Shown in pieces: positions 52,401-61,400 of a stretch of DNA of 64,000 nt (its first letter is position 1; each line of letters begins with the position of its first letter). The notes beneath the pieces are model-generated. The model made no database searches. It was not told the DNA's origin and saw only the letters and a list, made by a program, of their open reading frames with translations. A program made the position numbers and the translations under genes. This DNA is from Symbiodinium natans (lineage: Eukaryota; Sar; Dinophyceae; Suessiales; Symbiodiniaceae), in assembly GCA_905221605.1 (NCBI GenBank), contig CAJNDS010002698.1, positions 142,089 through 206,088 on the forward strand, written 5' to 3'.

Positions 52401-55400
52401 ATTCCTAAGAACCATACCATCCACCCAGTAAAGGCTATGGTACTGAGCATGGGAATGCGGTGTTTGGGGGCAGAATGCTCAAACGCTCTTTACATGCTAC
52501 TTGAATATGAAACTAAATTATTCATGTACCCATTAAATACAGTACTCTTTAAGTGTACGATGCACAGAAAAGTACAATTTGCAAAGAGAAGCGTAGAAAA
52601 GCACAATTTTCTTAGAGAGAAGGGGGGCTCAGGCAGTACGGAAAAGCACAAAAAAGCCACAAACGCACAAAAACACACAAAAAGCTAAAATTAGCAAAAA
52701 GAACATGAAAGCCAAACAAATATATTTCAGGATTCTCCACAATATTCTCACGGAAAACCAAGAAACGACAATATTTCAGGACTTTCCACCAAATCTGTAC
52801 GGAAAACCAAAAAAACCAAAAAAACCAAAAAACCAAAAAAACCAAAAAAACCAAAAAAACCAACAAAAACCAAAAAAAAACCAATTTTCAGGGACTCTTC
52901 GAAATTAGGCCATCTGCTGGAAGAGTCCTGAAATATTGGTTTTTTTGGTTTTTTTGTTTTTTTTGGTTTTTTTGGTTTTTTTGGTTCTTTTGGTTTTTTG
53001 GGTTTTTTTGATTTTCCGTATGGATTTTCCGTACGGTTTTGGTGGAGAGTCATGAAATATTGTTCTTCTTTAGTTTTTTTGTTATCCGTGGGACTGGAGA
53101 GTCTAGAAATATTGTTGTTACTTGGGTTTTTTTGGTTCTTCAACAGCGACAAAAGGCCGAGAAAGTGCACGCCCACAGTCCCCCGTTTTGTAAATTTTAA
53201 ACCCTAAATCCTCAAGAAAACCCTAAACAGCCGAAACCCTACACTCTTGGGATGTAGACTTTGGGTTTCGGGAGTGGTTGCCCGACTGCCGCCCAGTCCT
53301 ACTACCCTGTGCAGGAGGAGACCTCCGAGGAAAAGCGCTTCCACGCCCAGTTCCAGGCACCAAAACCCTAAGCCCCAAACCCAAAAACCGAAAACTCATA
53401 AGCCCTACATCATCCTAAACCTTAAACCGCTAACACCTACACCACCCCAAACCACCCCATAATTCGCCCTTCACCACCCTAAGCCGACTTAAACCACCTA
53501 ATAGCCCTCAAGCTCAGGGGCTTGGCCCAGCTGGGGTTGATGCCCAGAAGCAGCCAAAAGCCTCAAATCAGGGTGTTAAGGTTCAGGGCTTTGGTCTTTT
53601 GATGGTTTAGGGTTTAGAGTTCAGGGGTTTAGGACCAATTCAGTACGGCTTTTGGGGAATGCCGAAGTCCATGGCCGCTTTAAGCGCGCCCGTCAGGTAG
53701 AAAGACACCCTCTGTAGATGATATATAAATACATATGTATATGAACAACTATATACATGCACATACGTCTGTAGGTACATGTACATATGGTGTGTATACA
53801 TATATATATATATATATTTATTTATTTATAGAACCTGAAACCGTAAACCCTAAGCCCTAAAGTCCCCTTGTTTTGGCACCTTAACTGCACCGAGTGCTTC
53901 AGGACCTGGACCTCCGCAACTTCCGCCGGCTCTGTGTCGCGCTCGGCGACGTCGGCTTCAGTGAGGAGGACATCGACTCGACCTTTCAGGCGGCTTGTTG
54001 GCCTATAGGGTTTCGGGTTTAGGGTTCAGACACCTTGTGGGGCTTGTGTGAGTCACCCTGAGGGTTCTTCTGAAGTAAGGAAGAGATGCAAATTTCTCAA
54101 GGGATCCAGGCTCCCAAGGGCGCCATTCCAGCAAAATTCGGTTCCCTCAAAACCTGGGTGTCCTTGCCCTTGAAGCGGCCTCTTGTTGATCGTTCAGCAC
54201 TCTCTCTCCACCTCTCCCTGAACCCTATAAACCTTAAACCCTAAAACCCTAAGCTGCCTTAAACTTAGGAGCCCCTCAAGGCCGGTACCTTGAGCCCTTC
54301 AAACCCCGAAGCTTCCTTTGAGGTGCTGGCCGGCTTGGTCCACCTGGGCGACCTAGCAAGCGCCGAGAGGGACGATGGCCGGGGGGGGAGGGCGCAGGCT
54401 TAGGGGTGCGCTTCGATTTGTAGGGGTTGCTGGGTATTGGGTTTTAGGGTTTACGGGTTGGGTAGGTAGAAGGGTGTCAAGCGTGGATGGGTTAGCTGGG
54501 CCGGCAGTTCGGGTCACTGTGGTGCAGTGCTACTACAATAGCCTAGGTTTTGGTACTAGCTAAACATTCCCCGCATGCTCCTTACTACTCCCACGCAGTG
54601 CTCCTTACCACGACTGCTCTTGGGACTCCCCAGACTACTCCCCCAAAGTCGCCCACCCTCCCCCCTCCGCGCAGATGACGAGAGTGCAACCATTGTGCTC
54701 GACGAAGCAACGGTGGAGAAGGTCAGGCTCTGAGGGAGATCTGGGGGATTCTGGCCTTGTTTCAGGAGATGTTCCGGGCTTTGTTTAGGGGTTAGGGTTA
54801 AGAGGACCTCGTTGTTGATTGCAGCGCTTCATTGTTGGCTTCGCAGGTTTACAGCTACGGTGAACCCAGGTTTCCAGGAAAGGAGGGTGTCACGAAATCG
54901 CACCATGTGTGTGGACCTAGGGTCCCGCAATTAGATCAAGCCCCCCCCCCCCCTTAAACCCTAAACCCTAAACCCTAAACCCTAAACCCTAAACCCTAAA
55001 CCCTAAACCCTAAACCCTAAACCCTAAACCCTAAATCCGAATGGATCCCTTCGCCCAGGCCGCCTCGCTCCTGGGCATGGAAGCCTCGGAACTGGGCGGA
55101 GCTCTTCGCAGGCGCAAGGCGCGAACTCAAGGGTTTAGGGTTTCGGGTTTCGGGTTCAGGGTTTAGGGTTTAGGGTTTCGGGTTTAGGGTTTCGAAGGTT
55201 TAGGGTTTTAAGGTTTAGGGTGCTTGGAGGCTTCCATGGGGTAGCATGCATCATGCGAACAGCGTGAGAGCTTCCCAAGTCCGCGCTTCGCCAGAGGCAC
55301 GGAGTGCTTGAGGTCCTACACCCCAAACCCCAGATCCCAAAACCCAAACCGCCAGGCCCGGACCCCAAACCCGAACCCCCAAACCCTAAATCCTAAAACC

Positions 55401-58400
55401 TAAGCAAACCCGAATATATTTAAGAAAACGATTATTCTTAATTAAACGCCTCCAAACCCACAAACCCAGAGCTTGTTGGGGTATAGGAGCCTTGCGTGCC
55501 AACGTCAGGTGAAAGTCTCGCGGCCAGGGCGCGAGTCGATCCATGAGGCGTTCCGGCAGGGGGGGCGCTTTTTTTCGGGAGGATTAGGGGGTTCTTGGGC
55601 TTCCGGAAGAAAACGCCTCGACCCTACGCTACTCTCAAAAGCTTTCGGAGAGTTCCCCCCCCAAATTCGAAAGCCCATTGGAGCCCATCCACAGGATGCT
55701 AAGGTTAGCAGTTCTCAACCACGGCCGCAAAGGATGTAGTTGAGGAGTTGCATACTACCCGAACCCGACAAGTTGTAAAACCTAAAGGCGTAGATTTCTT
55801 GGCCTAAACGCGCTAGATGCCCCTTCCCCCCCGAGCTGGATTGCAGGTGCCACGGACCACGCTCCAATTCCGCCATGCCTTATACAGCCTCATAAAGGCA
55901 AGAGGGTTTGGCGTTAAAATGGCTTCGGGGGGTTCTTCAGGATTGTAGCGGGCTTTTCGTGTCTTTCGGTATCGGCCCAGGTTCCAACTGCCATACTTGC
56001 CGGCTTTAGGCTTGAAGGCCTGGTTTAGGGTTTAGGGTTTTGAGGGTGAAGATTCTTGGCCAGCTTGGCGTTCTTTGCAGACTCCGGTGTTTCGTTGGCT
56101 CCCAACAATGCAGGGGAGGTTGTGAAGGAGGGGGAGGGGGTGGTACGTCATGGCCCCATGTCCCAAATAGGCTTAGGGTTAGGGTTTAGGGTGTAGGGTT
56201 TAGGGTTTAGGGTTTCGGGTTTCGGGTTTCGGGTTTAGGGTTTAGGGTTTAGGGTTTAGGGATACAAGCCCAACAGAAGCCAGGTTTTGCACTTTGGAAA
56301 ACCCCTCCCCAAGTATCTCACGCACAGGCGCTGTACAAGCGGCTCTTCGAGCGCCTGGTCACCCGCATCAACGGTGCCTCGGGCGCACCCAAGTCCGCAA
56401 CCCCTCCCTCGAAGTCCAGGGAGTAGCTGGCAGTTGGGATTTATCTACCTGAATGAGCTCTAACAAATGCACCTTACATAGAACCCTACCTTGACCCAGG
56501 TCCTGTAGATTTCGGGAGTTTCAACAGGTACCATTATCTAGAATCTAGAAAGCTGAGCAGGAAATCCTTGAGACAAATCCCCAGATCGTTAAAACCACCA
56601 AACCAGCTTCATGGCGGAATGCAGCTGAACTTAAACCACACAAGAGGAATCAATCTTCATGGTTTCCCTAAAACCTAAACCCTAAACCCCAAACTCTAAG
56701 TTAAGCTATTCTAGAAAATCTGGGCCCTTTATGTCAGGCTCGTTCTCCGAGCTGCGAAAGCCCTCGTCCGGAGAGGCCTCCTTGGACCTTTCAGATACAC
56801 TTGAAAATGACGCTCTAAGCTCTATAAGCCCTACTTATACCAGAGAGTGTGTTCCGCTATGGAGCCCGCATAAAAAGGAGCTATCATGTAGATGAACCCC
56901 TCCCCTCCCCAAGGTGTCTCGTCAGGAATCCACCTAAGCCCTGAACCCCCAAACCCCCAATCCCTTAGCCCCCAAACTCTAAACAGATGAACCCCTAAAC
57001 CTCAAACCCCACTGCGAAACCCTGCACTGCCTCCAGCCTGAAGCGGCACCGCCTCAAGTCCGATGGTGTCCTGGACCTTGAACCCTAGAATATCAACCCT
57101 TCACGATCATACTCGAATAAGGTACTGACATCATGTAGTAATATTCTAATGTGATCGTGTGATAGTATGATACTGGAACAATCCAGTAGAATCTAAACAA
57201 ACTCTGCGACCCGCAGCGCAGAGGGTGAGGGGCGTGGGGAGCTCTAGGAAGAAGCCGCGCCCTTGCGTCAGGAGGAGACCGAGCGTTGCCAGATCGGCAT
57301 TCTGGACATCTACGGCTTTGAGCGTCTTCAGCGCTTCTTGGCTTCAAGGGCTCATAGGGTTTTGCTGACCCCACAGATGGGGTACCTTTTTCGTCCGAGT
57401 CTAGTTTGGGACCTGAGTGTAGATGGTTTGGGAAGTTAGGTGCAGAAGGGCTTTGGGGTGTTGCTTTGGGTGGGAGTTTAGGGCTTAGGCTTAGGGCTTA
57501 GGATCCAGCATCTCCCCACCCCTGACTGCCCCACCTGCTCCCCTAAACCGGAGGGGCATCCTCCTCTCTTCATAGCCCAGGCAACTCCTTCGAGCAGCTG
57601 TGCATCAACCTGGCCAACGAACGTCTCCAGCAATATTTTGTGGAGACCCTTGGCCGGTCGATCCGGGTAGTCGCAGAGAGGGGCTCTGGCATACATGATC
57701 AGGGACGAAGCAGTTTTAACAGTAGGCCTGAGCCGCTGGGCCCGTCGTCGTCCCACGAAACCCTAAACCCCAAACCCTAATTTCCCGCCATTAAGTTACG
57801 TGTGTTGTTCTGCTAGGTTCTGTTATGATTAGAAGCTTATTCCGTTCTAAGTAATGCGATCATAGTATTGTCCTGCACACTATTTATCAAGCCTTTGAAG
57901 AACTGGAATGGTAGCTACAATGGGTTGCCCATGGATGCATCAGGCGTGTAGCACACTTGTGCTAAGAAAGTTGTTTTGAACGGCCCCTCTTCTTAACATT
58001 AAAGCTTGCTGTGCCGGCGCAACCATGCTTGATGTGACATCGTGAGTATTCCGTCATCGTGTTGGGATGGTTCTGACAACCATCGTTCTTGTATTCCTTG
58101 CCGACACAAGTACTCAGGGAAGGTGTGGAGATGTTTTTGTTAGATGGCCACTTAGTTTTAGTTGCTGTCATCGGTGTGTGTGTGTGTATCATGATGGGAG
58201 TTCCATTGGAGCGCCCTCACTCAAGGATTGCAGCATAGGATGCCGTGCCTCATGTCGTGCCGGTCGGAAAGAACCCACATCCCTCGAGCTGCGGGCCGGC
58301 TCGGCTACCGTCGATGCTGCTTCTGGGCAGCACTTGCGGTTTAGGGACAAGGGATCACTCACTTTGGTTGCATCTGCCTCCCTTTCTTCCCACTAAGCTC

Positions 58401-61400
58401 TTCTTCAGCTTGTCATTTCAAAAGAAACAAGTCATCCGAGTAGACAATGAAATGGCCTGCACAGTTTTTTCATGCTGAGGTCTAGCTCCAACGGCCAAGC
58501 ACACGAACCTGCCCGTCACATTTTTCTACTACACAGGATACCATCGTACATACTGTATGGCTCCGTTCTCGAGGGGCCTAAACCCCATAAACCCTAGGCC
58601 CTAAACCCTATAGATGATTCGCGATGCATATTACGCTATCACCGTGAAAGTTGCAGACCCTCGTTTTTTTTGTCCTTCCCAGGACGGGCTACTACACCCT
58701 GTAACCCCCTAAAACGGCCCTTTATAGGCTTGATTATGGGGATTCTAGGAGCCTAAACCCTAAACCCCAAACCCTAAACCCTAAACCCTAAACCCCAAAC
58801 CCTAAACCCGAAACCCGAAACCCTAAACCCTAAACCCTAAACCGCCTGAGAGCCCAGCCTGGTCAGGCTGCCCAGATGCTGTTCCCCATGTACGCGGTCG
58901 CTGCCGACCGACTGCTGGAGCTCACGGAGATGGAGCCGCACGAGATCCTCAAGGAGTGGCACTTGGGTGTTCAGGGTTTAGGGTTTAGGGTTTGGGGTTT
59001 AGGGTTTAGGGTTTGCAGGGGTTTGTCTGGCTGACGTAGATGTACATGTTGTGTTGGGAAGTGCGCCCAAGGGTTTCGAGTCAGGCTCCAGGGTTTATAG
59101 ACGGCATTCTAAGGGTTTGAGGGTTTAGGGTTTGGAGTTTGGGGTTTAGGGTTTAGGGTTAAGGGGTTTATAGGAGCCACAAAGGTTCATGAGGTTCAAG
59201 GGTTTGGGTTTCGAGGGACTAAAGAAGGGACCCTTTTCAGGGACCTTAGTCCTGTGGTACTCTAGGGGCTACTAGCACTATAGTAGCTATATACCATGTA
59301 TATGCAGGGGTTATATAGGATAAGATTAAGGGTTGTTTTCGGGGTCCTCCTTACATCCCTTAAGGAACGGGGCTTGGGGGTTTGTGGTTTAGGGCCAGCT
59401 GCTTGCTGTTTGCTGTGCCTTCGTCTTGATTTTCTGGTATTTTGTCAGAATCTTTCTACGATATACATGCCTTTGAGGGCACGTTGGTGTCTCAGAAGTG
59501 CCCCCCCCCATTTTTGAAAGTAACTGGTGGTAGCTTCAGATAATCTTCGTAGTCGAATAAGGATTCTTTATTTCTTTTTGTTGACCGCATCGCCAGCTAG
59601 ACAGTCAAGTTCAGGAGTTGTAGGGGGCCACAACCTGTTCCTAAAGCACATTGGCCTCATATGATTCTTTATGGCCTTTCGGGGAAGTTATCCCTACCCC
59701 AAAGGTCAACCTTTTGTTCCCCGAGAAGACAAGAAAGCGAGTCTTGGCTTGGTGTCGCGGCGCTCCGTGGCGCGAAGCTACGATGCCGTTGTCTTCGACG
59801 ACAGCATGGGAAATGCGGGATTTGTTTCACATCGGTGGGTTGCTTGGCAGTTTTAGCAAGTGCCTTTCTTCTTGTTTTCATTTCTTTGCGCTGTACGTCC
59901 TTCATGCAAACCCACAGGCTTCCCTCCTTTTTGGTAGAAGACTGGACAAGCAAGGTTGCCAAGACACATCCCGATCCTGAAATGAAGCCGATGAGGGTTC
60001 TCCAGGATGCCCTAAGGCGCCTCATGAAGAGCACCGGGTCTATTCCTCCGGATTGGGTCACGGAAGTAGTTTGCCCGAGTACCAAAGCAACCCCACTGAA
60101 AGACCTCCAGAGCCCTTGTTCCTTTGGTACGACTACTTCTCCGTCCCGCAGCTGGAGAAACATACGACGGTCCACGTCGCAAGCCCCAAGGAGACGGTAG
60201 TTTGCAGGCCAAGGCCATCAACAGCATTAGGGTTTAGGGTTTAGCGTTTAGGGTTTAGGGTTTAGGGCCAAGTGCCGCTACTTCTTCGCCCTCTGCCCGA
60301 CCATCGAGTGCTCGGAAAGAGTGCTGAATGTCGCGACACGGACAACACGAGGTGTCGGGTAGAGATAGCATCGCGCGAGTTCTCTGAGCACGAAACATGG
60401 GTGCTCGTGCAGAGGTCGACGGCTCTCCAGGTCGTGGGTGGAGCACTTTCCATTCCACCCGGATGTGTTGGCGAGGGACCAGTGAAGCACTGAATGTCTG
60501 ACCCTCTTTGCAGGGGCTGCCGCGCTGCCTCTGTGCAGTCAGGTCGTCGGTGGGCTGTAAAACTGAGGGGCTGAAGAACATCCAAGACCTGAAAAAGCAT
60601 TTGCGAGAGCGTTGTGGACTGCCAACGTTCAGGCAGAGGCTCTTCGCAATGGCAGACAGCTAGAAGACAACGACAGGTTGCCTGAGCCAATGGACTTACA
60701 GCTGGTGATGTTGCCGTTCGTAGAAGCATCCTGGACCGGACAGATTGAGCAAGCAGGTTGAGCAACAGCTGCAGCAACGTCAGAATCCAAACTGCTTGGG
60801 CGACCATGATGGGAATCGGGTCTCGCCAATAGAAGCCGCTGCTGAACGTGCCAGACTGGCCCCAGTCATGAAGGCCATCGTGGAACGGAAAATGAGGCTG
60901 TCCCCCCAGCTACCGCCGCTACCCGAACCTCCAGGCAGGGCACTTCCGAGGTTTCAACATGGAGCCCTTGAGCGGCCTTGCTCTTGATAGTGATCCCTGG
61001 AAGACGCCTCTGGGGATGTGGTGGCGAACTTCCTTCTCCAGAACGGTTTCACTGGACTCAAGCGCCGAGATGCTAGTGGCTGGTTGCCCATTCATTACGC
61101 AGCCCTGTCAGGGAACGTGCAGCAGATGGAAGGCTTGTTGCTGCGGCGAGCCGACCCCGACCAGCGAACTTCAGGGATGAGCCGAAGCTGGGCTTGCCGC
61201 TTTGGAATTCTGCTCTGGACCGGGCGGTTTTCTTCAAGCACGACGACGTGGTAAAGCTGCTGATCGCCGCCCGGGCCAGTACGAAAGGGGGGCTTGGGCC
61301 GACTTTGCATGCAGCCTGCTATTGCAACAACGCAGAGGGCGTCCGCCTCCTTTGCGAGACCGGTGTTGACCGACTTCTTCCACCAACTTGGGGATCCACA

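Noticed and set aside
52437-53207. Lys/Pro and Phe/Leu open frames in the inverted-repeat element
   Set aside because: They are translations of CCAAAAAA and GGTTTTTT tracts, not a transposase.
58067-58478. Open frames starting MVLTTIVLVFLADTST
   Set aside because: Composition is poor, a poly-GT run is included, and the frame fits neither myosin nor the ankyrin relic.
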